14,702 nt of DNA from Candidatus Thorarchaeota archaeon SMTZ1-83 (lineage in GTDB: Archaea; Asgardarchaeota; Thorarchaeia; Thorarchaeales; Thorarchaeaceae): the NCBI GenBank assembly GCA_001563325.1, contig LRSK01000246.1, positions 1 to 14,702 on the forward strand, read 5' to 3'. Positions 1 to 6,846 of the stretch are shown here, piece by piece. Under the pieces are notes generated by a model. That model saw only the letters and a program-made list of their open reading frames with translations. It was not told the DNA's origin and searched no databases. How positions within the stretch are numbered: the stretch's first letter is position 1; every line of letters starts with the position of its first letter. The translations under genes were made by a program, and so were the position numbers.

Positions 1-251
1 CTTCGGCCCCTACGTTCCTGGGATGCGCAGGAGAATCCTAGTTCTGAAGTGCCACTGATTCCATTCATAGTTAGAGTTATATCTTCACGAGTAGGAAACC
101 ACTCTAACATTCTAAGGCGGGAAAGAAGCTTCAAGGACAGTATGGAGAACACGTGTTCCAACAATTCGGAAGAACAGACACCGCCAGTCAGGGCTATTCC
201 CTTTCTGTACACATCATCTGTCCAGTGCATGCCAGATGATTCTTCAGCCAT
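1..251 (-). CDS. Possible partial gene running off the left edge, unknown function
   Basis: An ATG at 251 on the minus strand opens a reading frame of 83 codons with no stop before the window edge. It begins MAEESSGMHWTDD and contains an amphipathic, leucine-rich stretch around residues 30-50. I do not recognise it. A second ATG lies at 230. The opposite strand is also open in the frame with the same wobble position, from the edge to a TGA at 268-270, and would overlap the metG GTG by four bases, so one of the two is probably a shadow. I favour the minus frame because its product is less serine- and proline-rich and has a helical, leucine-rich core, while the plus product looks like typical antisense translation. 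No clear TATA box or ribosome site supports either, so the call is weak. Confidence 0.4.
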   Translation of the reverse strand, partial: MAEESSGMHWTDDVYRKGIALTGGVCSSELLEHVFSILSLKLLSRLRMLEWFPTREDITLTMNGISGTSELGFSCASQERRGR

Positions 252-266
252 TGGAATGTCAGGAGT

Positions 267-2354
267 GTGACAAAACTGAGTAAGAAGAAGAGAAAGTATC
301 CGACCAAGGACCCTGTGTGTGTGACATGTGGACTGCCATACGCCAGTGGCAAGATGCACGTCGGTCATCTCCGCACCTACGTGCCTGCGGATGTGTTTGT
401 CAGATTCCTGAGAAAGATGGGCGTAGAAGTGACTTTCATCTGTGGATCTGACACTCATGGAACGCCAGTTCTCACAGTTGCAGAGGCAGAAGGGCTCACT
501 CCTAAAGAAACCTACCTCAAGTATCACAAGCACTACTTGGAAACCTTCCCAAAGCTCAATATCAACTTTGACAACTACGCCTCCACAGACGACCCTGAGA
601 ATCACAATAGAACCATTCAGATTGTCAAGGCTCTGAAGGAAAACGGCCACATCTATCCAAAGGACTTGGAAACCCCATACTGTGATCACTGCGGCAGGTC
701 ACAGCCCGACCGCTTTGTCCGAGGAACATGCCCTTACTGCGGCGCTGATGCGCGAGGCGACGAGTGTGACCAAGGATGTGGGAGGTATATTGAACCAGGT
801 TTGATACTAAACCCAAGATGTGCTGTCTGTGGCAATCCAACACGGCCAATTACCAGAACCCACTACTTCATGAGGCTCAGTTCCTTCGAGGGCTTTCTTG
901 GCAAGTTCTTGAAGGAAGCTGATATCACGAAGAGTGCTCGGAACTACGCACTTGGATGGGTCAAAGAAGGGCTCAAGGACTGGTGCATCACTCGGGATCT
1001 TGAATGGGGTGTGAAGTACCCCGACGATGAGTCACTGGTTCTCTACGTGTGGTTCGATGCTCCTATTGGCTATATGTCTAGCACAGAGCAGTGGGCCAAG
1101 AAGATTGGAAAGCCCAAAGAGTGGGAGAAGTACTGGAAGCCAGGCAAAGCGCGTCTTGTGCATTTCATAGGCTTGGACATTGTCCACCATCACTGCATCT
1201 TCTGGCCTTCGATGTTGAAGGGAAGCGGCTACAAGCTTCCCGATGCCATCGCGGCTTCAGGAATGGTCAAAATAGAAGGCCACAATTTCAGCCGGAGCAG
1301 AGGTTACATAGTCTGGATTGAAGATGAGTACCTGGCCAAGGGACTCGACCCTGACTACCTTAGATACTATATGGTGAGTTCCACTTCGCAGACAAAGGAT
1401 CTTGACTTCGCTTGGGTGTCGTTTGCAGACAAGGTGAACAACGAACTGGTGGCAACGCTGGGCAACTTCTTCTATAGGGGGCTCCACTTCACGAAGAAGC
1501 ACTATGGAGAGGTGCCCGAGGGGACTCTGGATCGAAAGCTGAAGAAAGCCATAGAAGACACCGTGGAAGCAGTGATCGATGGAGTGAACGAGTACGAGCT
1601 CAAGAAGGTTGCAGATGCTATCCTAGGGCTGGCTACCGTAGGCAACGAGTATTTCCAAGCTAACAAGCCATGGGAATTGGTGAAGGAAGACAAAGCAAAA
1701 TGCGGAGAGGTCCTATACAATGCACTCTCTCTCACGAAGGCCTTGGCTGTTCTCATTGATTCTATTCTCCCGTCGGCGGCAGAAACGGTATGGGAACAAC
1801 TTGGTCTGGACTCGAATGTACACGAGACTCCCCTAGATGAAGTGCTCAGCCCGCTCGAGGTGGGACTGAAGCTCGGTGACCCTGTTCCAGTGATATCAAA
1901 GATTGACGATGAGCTTTTAGCGGAGCTGAAAGAACTCACCTACAACAGGATCAAGGCTGCAGAGGCGGCTCAGAAAGGTGAAACAGAGGAGAAGAAAAAA
2001 GTGACAGAACACGATCCAGTGAAAGACAACATTACATTTGACGAGTTCCAGAATATTGACCTGAGAACAGGAAAGATTCTCAAGTGCGAGAAGGTCCCAA
2101 AGAAGGACCGTCTGCTCAAAATCACAGTTGACATTGGGATTGAAACAAGAACAATGGTCACAGGGCTGGGACATCTCTACAAGTCCGAACAGCTTGAGGG
2201 GCTGACTGCTCTGTTCTTGGTGAACCTAGAACCCAAGAAGATTGGCGGAATTGAGAGCCATGGAATGATACTTGCAGTTGAGAATCTAGATGAGCCAGGG
2301 CAGTGGGTTCCGGTTGAGGTTGGGGGTGTACCTCCAGGTAGCAAGGCTGCGTGA
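267..2354 (+). CDS. metG: Methionyl-tRNA synthetase with fused C-terminal tRNA-binding domain
   Basis: Cytoplasmic class I aminoacyl-tRNA synthetase that charges tRNA-Met using ATP. The 695-residue protein has the Rossmann catalytic core with the HIGH motif as HVGH (31-34) and the KMSKS loop as NFSRS (340-344). The zinc-knuckle insertion has four cysteine pairs: C139/C142, C155/C158, C167/C171 and C185/C188. An alpha-helical anticodon domain follows, then a charged linker, then an EMAP-II/Trbp111-like OB-fold tRNA-binding domain from about 591 to 690. The GTG at 267 is the only start giving the usual short N-terminus before the VTCGLPYASG strand. An AGGAG lies almost against the GTG, which is too close for a standard Shine-Dalgarno site, and no TATA box is evident. 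The stop overlaps the start of the next gene by four bases, which suggests translational coupling. The KMSKS loop lacks both lysines of the consensus. Confidence 0.97.
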   Translation: MTKLSKKKRKYPTKDPVCVTCGLPYASGKMHVGHLRTYVPADVFVRFLRKMGVEVTFICGSDTHGTPVLTVAEAEGLTPKETYLKYHKHYLETFPKLNINFDNYASTDDPENHNRTIQIVKALKENGHIYPKDLETPYCDHCGRSQPDRFVRGTCPYCGADARGDECDQGCGRYIEPGLILNPRCAVCGNPTRPITRTHYFMRLSSFEGFLGKFLKEADITKSARNYALGWVKEGLKDWCITRDLEWGVKYPDDESLVLYVWFDAPIGYMSSTEQWAKKIGKPKEWEKYWKPGKARLVHFIGLDIVHHHCIFWPSMLKGSGYKLPDAIAASGMVKIEGHNFSRSRGYIVWIEDEYLAKGLDPDYLRYYMVSSTSQTKDLDFAWVSFADKVNNELVATLGNFFYRGLHFTKKHYGEVPEGTLDRKLKKAIEDTVEAVIDGVNEYELKKVADAILGLATVGNEYFQANKPWELVKEDKAKCGEVLYNALSLTKALAVLIDSILPSAAETVWEQLGLDSNVHETPLDEVLSPLEVGLKLGDPVPVISKIDDELLAELKELTYNRIKAAEAAQKGETEEKKKVTEHDPVKDNITFDEFQNIDLRTGKILKCEKVPKKDRLLKITVDIGIETRTMVTGLGHLYKSEQLEGLTALFLVNLEPKKIGGIESHGMILAVENLDEPGQWVPVEVGGVPPGSKAA

Positions 2355-2974
2355 ACCCTGTGGAAGAGATAACTGTCTGGAGCGAGACCAAGACCGGTGG
2401 AAAGGTAGTAGAGCGCTTCGAATCCACGACGACTCAAGTCGACCTAAGTGACAGAAGGATATTCACGACTGACCTATCACCCCTGCGTCAGTTTGGGAAC
2501 ATGGAGGTACTAACACTCTCCGGGAATGACCTCGGGACGATAGACCTCTCACCCCTGAATGAGAGCACCAATCTTCTTGAGTTGTCACTCGGGGGTAACA
2601 AGATTGAGCAAGTTGATCTCCAACCACTTAGTGGTTGCACAAGTCTGATGTACCTAGACCTGTCTTTCAACCGATTGAGGCAGATAGACCTCAGTCCCCT
2701 TGGAAAGTGTCCTGATCTTCAGACACTTCATCTTTACGAGAACAACCTGGAATCTCTAGACCTAGGTCCACTATCCAAATGCAAGAAGCTCCGACAACTT
2801 TCTTTGAAGCTCAATGAGATATCTTTCCTTGACTTGTCCCCCCTCTTCTCCTGTTCCGGTATCAAGAAGATGACATTTGACGGAGATGTTACGCTGGTTG
2901 CCTCATCCGGCTTCAAGACGGATGAACTGCCCCCTGCGCTGAACGCAATGAGGGGCATGATTGAGTGGAAGTGA
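2351..2974 (+). CDS. Leucine-rich repeat protein, six 24-residue repeats
   Basis: A 207-residue protein made largely of leucine-rich repeats. The repeat DLSPL-x5-L-x2-L-x-L-x2-N-x-L occurs six times, with the leading Asp at residues 41, 65, 89, 113, 137 and 161. That is an exact 24-residue (72-nt) period with no insertions, although the codons differ between copies, so the array is not recent. There is no signal peptide or membrane segment, so it is probably cytoplasmic. LRR solenoids usually bind other proteins, but the partner is unknown. The GTG start at 2351 overlaps the metG stop (GTGA, 2351-2354), which points to co-translation. The first 40 residues form a cap and the last 35 lose the repeat consensus. 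The repeat type is clear and the function is not. Confidence 0.9.
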   Translation: MNPVEEITVWSETKTGGKVVERFESTTTQVDLSDRRIFTTDLSPLRQFGNMEVLTLSGNDLGTIDLSPLNESTNLLELSLGGNKIEQVDLQPLSGCTSLMYLDLSFNRLRQIDLSPLGKCPDLQTLHLYENNLESLDLGPLSKCKKLRQLSLKLNEISFLDLSPLFSCSGIKKMTFDGDVTLVASSGFKTDELPPALNAMRGMIEWK

Positions 2975-2993
2975 GGTTGGAGGATTTCCCTCG

Positions 2994-4481
2994 ATGACCA
3001 GAGTCAGTTTCCTTTCTCGGTCCGATTCGGAAGCGATACATACCGCATCCTTGGAGGTGCTTGAGAGGACCGGGATCTCGGTTAAGAACGAGTCCGCAGT
3101 AAAGATCCTTCGTGAGAACGGTGCCACTCCTTCCGCTGACCGTGTACGAATACCGTCCAGTCTCGTGGAGGAGATGCTCAAGAGAGTACCAAGCTCAGTT
3201 TCGCTGTATTCGCGAGATGGAGAGAATCAGTACGAAGTTGGTGGAAACAGAGTTCTCTTCAATCCTGCTTCATCATCCATCTACTTCCGAGATGGAGAAA
3301 CGGGGCAAATTCGGAAGGCTACTTCTGATGACCTCGTTCGCTTCGTCAAGGTTGTTGATGGTCTAGATTGCATTGAGGCACAGAGCACAGCAATGGTACC
3401 ATCGGACGTACCTGTCTCCATATCTGACCTCTACAGGCTCTATATCGTCCTGAGGGAGTCACGCAAGCCCATCATCACCGGGGCATTCTCGAAAGAAGGA
3501 CTCCTGGAAATGAAACAGATGCTCGCTTCGGTTGCAGGAGGTGAGAAGCAGTTGGCAGACGAACCCAGAGCCGTCTTCGACTGCTGTCCCTTGTCTGTCC
3601 TGATATGGGGAGATGTTTCCACACAGAACCTCATTGATTGCTCAGCTAATGGAATCCCAGCTGCAATAGTCCCAGCTCCATTGATGGGCGCAACCAGCCC
3701 GATTACTCTGGGCGGTACCTTGGTTCAAGCAAACGCAGAGGTACTAAGCGGAATCGTGATTGCTCAGCTGACAAACTCTGGTTGTTCTCTCATCTATGGG
3801 GGTGCGACATCTGTTCTTGACCAAAGACATGGGACGAGTCGAATAGGAGCTCCTGAGGCGGCGATAGTGGCATGTGCTTCTGCTGAGATGGGGAGATTCT
3901 ATGGAATGCCCACTCAGGCATATCTGGGGGTCTCTGACTCCATGACAGTGGACGCTCAGAGTGGCTACGAATCAGCCGCTGGCCTTGTTCTTGGTGCCAT
4001 GGCAGGCATAAACATCATTTCTGGACCTGGGATGTTGGCAAGCATAAACTGCCAGTCATTGGAGAAGCTGGTTCTTGACAACGAAGTCTGCCGGGCTGCC
4101 TACCGACTCATCGAAGGGATTGCCATGGAAGACCTATCAGCTGAGGTGGACTTAGTTGACTCTGTTGGACCTGGGGGTCAGTACTTGAGCAAGCAACACA
4201 CACGTGACAATCTGATGAAGGAACATGCAATCCCGACTGAAGTCATCTCTAGACTCTCCCATGACAAGTGGATGCTGGAGGGAGCAAAGGACTCAGCAAG
4301 TCTTATGCAGGAGGGGGCAAAGGACTCAGCAAGTCTTGCTAGAGAACAGGTTACGAAGATACTTGACGCACACAGTGGGGAGCCATTGCTCGATGACCGT
4401 GCAGCTCAACTCGATTCCACAATGAGTCAGATACTGAAGAGACACGGAATTCCTAGGTCCACCCTTCCATTAGAAATCTGA
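2994..4481 (+). CDS. MttB-family (COG5598) corrinoid methyltransferase, non-pyrrolysine type
   Basis: A 495-residue TIM-barrel protein of the trimethylamine methyltransferase superfamily. Members move a methyl group from a methylated amine or betaine to the cobalt of a partner corrinoid protein. Family features include an N-terminal segment on ageing methylated substrates (SLEVLERTGI), the barrel motif YGGATSVLDQRHG, the GAPEAAI segment and SMTVDAQSGYES near the C-terminal half. There is no in-frame amber codon, so it is not the pyrrolysine TMA enzyme. It resembles the larger non-Pyl group that includes the glycine betaine enzyme MtgB, and its substrate cannot be read from sequence. I chose ATG 2994 because GGAGG lies at 2979-2983, 10 nt upstream. 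A TTG at 2961 would overlap the LRR gene. No corrinoid protein gene is adjacent. Residues 429-450 hold a tandem 11-residue duplication. Confidence 0.92.
   Translation: MTRVSFLSRSDSEAIHTASLEVLERTGISVKNESAVKILRENGATPSADRVRIPSSLVEEMLKRVPSSVSLYSRDGENQYEVGGNRVLFNPASSSIYFRDGETGQIRKATSDDLVRFVKVVDGLDCIEAQSTAMVPSDVPVSISDLYRLYIVLRESRKPIITGAFSKEGLLEMKQMLASVAGGEKQLADEPRAVFDCCPLSVLIWGDVSTQNLIDCSANGIPAAIVPAPLMGATSPITLGGTLVQANAEVLSGIVIAQLTNSGCSLIYGGATSVLDQRHGTSRIGAPEAAIVACASAEMGRFYGMPTQAYLGVSDSMTVDAQSGYESAAGLVLGAMAGINIISGPGMLASINCQSLEKLVLDNEVCRAAYRLIEGIAMEDLSAEVDLVDSVGPGGQYLSKQHTRDNLMKEHAIPTEVISRLSHDKWMLEGAKDSASLMQEGAKDSASLAREQVTKILDAHSGEPLLDDRAAQLDSTMSQILKRHGIPRSTLPLEI
4278..4343 (+). repeat. 33-bp tandem duplication inside the MttB-like gene
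   Basis: Two head-to-tail units, 4278-4310 and 4311-4343. The first 27 bases of the units differ at only one position (GGA against GGG, silent), and both encode EGAKDSASL. The last two codons differ (Met-Gln against Ala-Arg). The duplication keeps the reading frame and lengthens a predicted helix near the C-terminus by 11 residues. The near identity suggests it is recent. Confidence 0.9.
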
Positions 4482-4484
4482 GCT

Positions 4485-5096
4485 TCAGATTCGCGGAAAT
4501 AGTCGACCAGTATGCTTCATGTATTCGACATACTCCTCTCCGAACTCCTCAATCATCATCTTCTCTTCACTAGACATTCGTTGATAAGTGAAGGGAATAC
4601 CTAGCGCCCATATCACCAGAAGAATCCAATTGGATGCTACAAATACCATTCCTAGGTTGAACATGATGTGCGATGTGTATACAGGGTGTCGTACTCTGGC
4701 ATAAGGTCCAGAAGTCACAAGTCGCTGTTCATCCTTCACCTCCAGAGCGTACGAGAATGACTCTCCAAGGGTTCTATGCGCCCACCATACGAGGGGCACT
4801 GCAGGGATTCCAAGCCCTAATCCGGCCCACCTTGCCCAAACTGGAATGACGAAATAAGACCACACTATCCACGCAGAGTCTAGTAGGTAGAGGGCGATGA
4901 CTATGACAAACACCCAGAAGAGGGCCAGGAAGAAGACGCCGCTAATCTTCCCCTGCCGAGTGATTGCCTCGAATCTCTCTTCTCGAGAACGCATTGGTGC
5001 TCCCCTCCTCGATTTCTGATTGTAATATCCTCGGACAAGAGCAAACACGGCATAGGATGCGGCAAACAAGACTCTGAAGGTAAAGTCATCACTCAC
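4485..5096 (-). CDS. ICMT/PEMT-like integral membrane methyltransferase
   Basis: A 203-residue membrane protein of the isoprenylcysteine carboxyl methyltransferase / phospholipid N-methyltransferase-like group, which uses S-adenosylmethionine at the membrane surface. Hydrophobic helices lie at about 7-22, 51-72, 78-105 and a hairpin at 143-170. The SAM-binding C-terminal motif is present: LVTSGPYARVRHPVY (126-140), then paired glutamates at 177-178, FGEEYVEYM (185-193) and a terminal RLFPR. The GTG at 5096 is chosen because an in-frame TGA lies three codons upstream and no ATG follows in the N-terminal part. It is convergent with the MttB-like gene, with only three bases between the two stops. 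The substrate is unknown: lipid, quinone or prenyl-protein methylation are all possible. No ribosome site is evident. Confidence 0.87.
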   Translation of the reverse strand: MSDDFTFRVLFAASYAVFALVRGYYNQKSRRGAPMRSREERFEAITRQGKISGVFFLALFWVFVIVIALYLLDSAWIVWSYFVIPVWARWAGLGLGIPAVPLVWWAHRTLGESFSYALEVKDEQRLVTSGPYARVRHPVYTSHIMFNLGMVFVASNWILLVIWALGIPFTYQRMSSEEKMMIEEFGEEYVEYMKHTGRLFPRI

Positions 5097-5156
5097 ACTC
5101 TGTCACATCCAGAAGTCTGACCTCACGACAGGTTGATTCTGCTGACCATCTCCAAC

Positions 5157-5168
5157 AATGTATATGTA
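5157..5168 (+). promoter_or_regulatory. Candidate TATA box for the SCP2-M24 operon
   Basis: An AT-rich element, ATGTATATGTAT, lies in the gap between the divergent membrane methyltransferase and SCP2 genes. It is about 50 nt before the ATG at 5217, so transcription would begin near 5190 with a leader of about 27 nt. That leader contains a GGAG at 5205-5208, 8 nt before the ATG. The element is nearly symmetrical and could in principle also serve the minus strand. Confidence 0.45.
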
Positions 5169-5216
5169 TTGCTGTTTCCACGCTTTCCTTGCGGCATTTG
5201 CTGCGGAGAATTGGGA

Positions 5217-5639
5217 ATGTCTGGAGAAGATGTCAAACTTCAGTATCTATCGAGAGAATGGATTGACGAAGTCATCAAGCGTGTGAAGGCGAATCTTACT
5301 GCCGAAGAGATGAAGCACGTATCCTCGTCTATGGTGAACATAGTCGAGAACTGCCCCGATGGATCTACTCGGCACATGTATTTCCGGTTCGAAGATGGTA
5401 TTCTTGCTGAGGCACTAGTCGGTACTTCCGACGATGAGGTCGCATCGAAAGAGGCCGAGTTCAGAATAATCGGAGAGTACGATACCTTTGCAAAGATCTC
5501 GCGGGCCGAATTAGGGGCAAGAAGTGCTCTCATGAGAAACAAGATCAAGCTCAAGGGGAACATGGTCAAGGCCCTTCGGTTATCCAGTGTTGTTGACAAG
5601 TTGAACAAGATCATTGCCACTGTCCCCACCGACTATTGA
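5217..5639 (+). CDS. SCP2-like sterol carrier / lipid-binding domain protein
   Basis: A 140-residue protein consisting of one SCP2-like domain, a soluble fold with a hydrophobic tunnel for lipids or acyl-CoA. Supporting features are the RHMYFRFEDG beta hairpin (52-61), the central EFRIIGEYDTFAKISRAELG region (81-100) where SCP2 proteins have a G-x-Y/D-x-W-like segment, and the KIKLKGNMVKAL motif (109-120), close to the family consensus KIKLKGD. I start it at ATG 5217, preceded by GGAG at 8 nt. The frame is open further back to a TTG at 5133, but that stretch covers the probable TATA box. It lies 10 nt before the M24 gene, so the two are probably one transcript. The ligand is unknown. The neighbouring membrane methyltransferase makes a lipid-related role reasonable, but that is inference. 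Confidence 0.83.
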   Translation: MSGEDVKLQYLSREWIDEVIKRVKANLTAEEMKHVSSSMVNIVENCPDGSTRHMYFRFEDGILAEALVGTSDDEVASKEAEFRIIGEYDTFAKISRAELGARSALMRNKIKLKGNMVKALRLSSVVDKLNKIIATVPTDY

Positions 5640-5649
5640 GGTGAGTCTG

Positions 5650-6843
5650 ATGACAGAATACGATTACTCCATAGATCACAAGGGGCGGTTGAGACGCGTA
5701 CAAGACAAGATGCAGGAATGGGGTCTCTCTGCCTATTTGGGTTCTCGCCTTCGGACCATCAGCTATGTCGGAGATGTCTTCTGTCCATGGCGGTCGTTTA
5801 TCGTGATTCCCCAGTCGGGTGACCCAACCATATTCACCTTCATCATAGATGCTGAACGTGTTCGTGATGATAGCTGGCTTGATGATGTAAGGGGTTTCGG
5901 TCCTCTTGGAGGCGGCCATCAGATTGATGTGCTTGTCGATGCCTTATCAGAAACACTCCACCCTTCAGGTTCCGGTAAGATTGGTGTGGAGTTGGGCATG
6001 TCCTGCTATCTCCCTGAGGGGAACCTTACCACTGAAGAATACGCGATGATTACTGACGGACTTCCCAATGCAGAGTTTGTGAACGCAATTGATATCATTG
6101 ATGAACTCTCGATCATCAAGGCCCCAGGAATCATTAACAGATTTCGGAAGGCCTCTGATATCGTGGATGAGGGTCACAAGGCTGTTCTAGACCAATTTGA
6201 GGTGGGAATGACAGAAACGGAGATTGCGGGAATTGCAGAGGCAGCCATGAGAAAAGCTGGAAGCGAGTGGTCGTGGAGCTTCACTGCGGGCAACGAGATT
6301 GCCTCAGGATACCGTACCGGATATCCGATGGGTGCATGCACTCCAGCAACGCGTAGAAAGACAAAACCCGGCGAGCCTCTAATGGTGGACTTGCATGCGA
6401 TGTTTAAACTGGGCCTTGGAGACCACTCTCACAATTACCTACTCTCTCCCGTTTCAGAGCGGCAGAGGGAGCTTGCTGATTACTTCATCGAAACCATTAC
6501 TCGTGTAATTGACATGTATGGACCCGGCATGACTCCCGGAAAGATGGCCGACGATATGATGGACTGGGCGGACTCCAAAGGAATAGCTCAGTACCTTGTG
6601 CCTGGCTTTGAACATGGTATCGGAGTCATGGGGGACGAGTGGAGAATCGGAATGAACACTGGACCAATGCCCTACTGGACTGACCCCGATCACGAGTATG
6701 GACCTGACCAAGTCGTGATATGTGCCATGCAGTTCATGGTCCCTGAAGAGGAGATTGGCTTCCGATATGAAGCGCCCATCGTCATTACAGAGTCAGGATG
6801 CGAGGTCCTAGCGAAGACGCCTCTAGAAGTCACTGAACTATAG
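5650..6843 (+). CDS. Divergent M24 (creatinase/prolidase-fold) hydrolase
   Basis: A 397-residue protein with the creatinase-type N-terminal domain (about 1-150) and a C-terminal pita-bread domain (about 165-390). Metal-site positions of metallopeptidases can be traced: D247 and D258 (the usual 11-residue separation), H322 in the EHGIG segment and E374 in FRYEAPIVIT. The glutamate normally found in the T-I-E-P-G segment is replaced, with CAMQF at 359-362 in its place, and the substrate-binding histidine before the first Asp appears absent (GYPMG). It is therefore probably not a standard aminopeptidase. The same fold includes creatinase, ectoine hydrolase DoeA and DMSP lyase DddP. ATG 5650 is preceded by GAGGTGAG (5638-5645), a clear ribosome site. 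It is the second gene of the SCP2 operon and ends 3 nt from the convergent MetE-like gene. Confidence 0.88.
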   Translation: MTEYDYSIDHKGRLRRVQDKMQEWGLSAYLGSRLRTISYVGDVFCPWRSFIVIPQSGDPTIFTFIIDAERVRDDSWLDDVRGFGPLGGGHQIDVLVDALSETLHPSGSGKIGVELGMSCYLPEGNLTTEEYAMITDGLPNAEFVNAIDIIDELSIIKAPGIINRFRKASDIVDEGHKAVLDQFEVGMTETEIAGIAEAAMRKAGSEWSWSFTAGNEIASGYRTGYPMGACTPATRRKTKPGEPLMVDLHAMFKLGLGDHSHNYLLSPVSERQRELADYFIETITRVIDMYGPGMTPGKMADDMMDWADSKGIAQYLVPGFEHGIGVMGDEWRIGMNTGPMPYWTDPDHEYGPDQVVICAMQFMVPEEEIGFRYEAPIVITESGCEVLAKTPLEVTEL

Positions 6844-6846
6844 TCA

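Noticed and set aside
49..270. Plus-strand ORF ending on the metG start
   Set aside because: Serine- and proline-rich product typical of antisense translation; the opposite frame looks more protein-like. Kept only as an alternative in the left-edge entry.
1502..1939. Long minus-strand ORF of 145 codons within metG
   Set aside because: It lies antisense to a well-supported synthetase, and its Ser/Phe/Arg-rich product is a codon-bias shadow.
2961..2993. Upstream TTG start for the MttB-like gene
   Set aside because: It overlaps the LRR gene and has no ribosome site, whereas ATG 2994 has GGAGG at the right distance.
2994..4481. Pyrrolysine-encoding amber codon
   Set aside because: The frame has no internal TAG, so this is not the pyrrolysine trimethylamine methyltransferase.
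5133..5216. N-terminal extension of the SCP2-like protein
   Set aside because: The extension would translate the TATA-like element and adds a Cys-rich stretch not typical of SCP2; ATG 5217 has its own GGAG.
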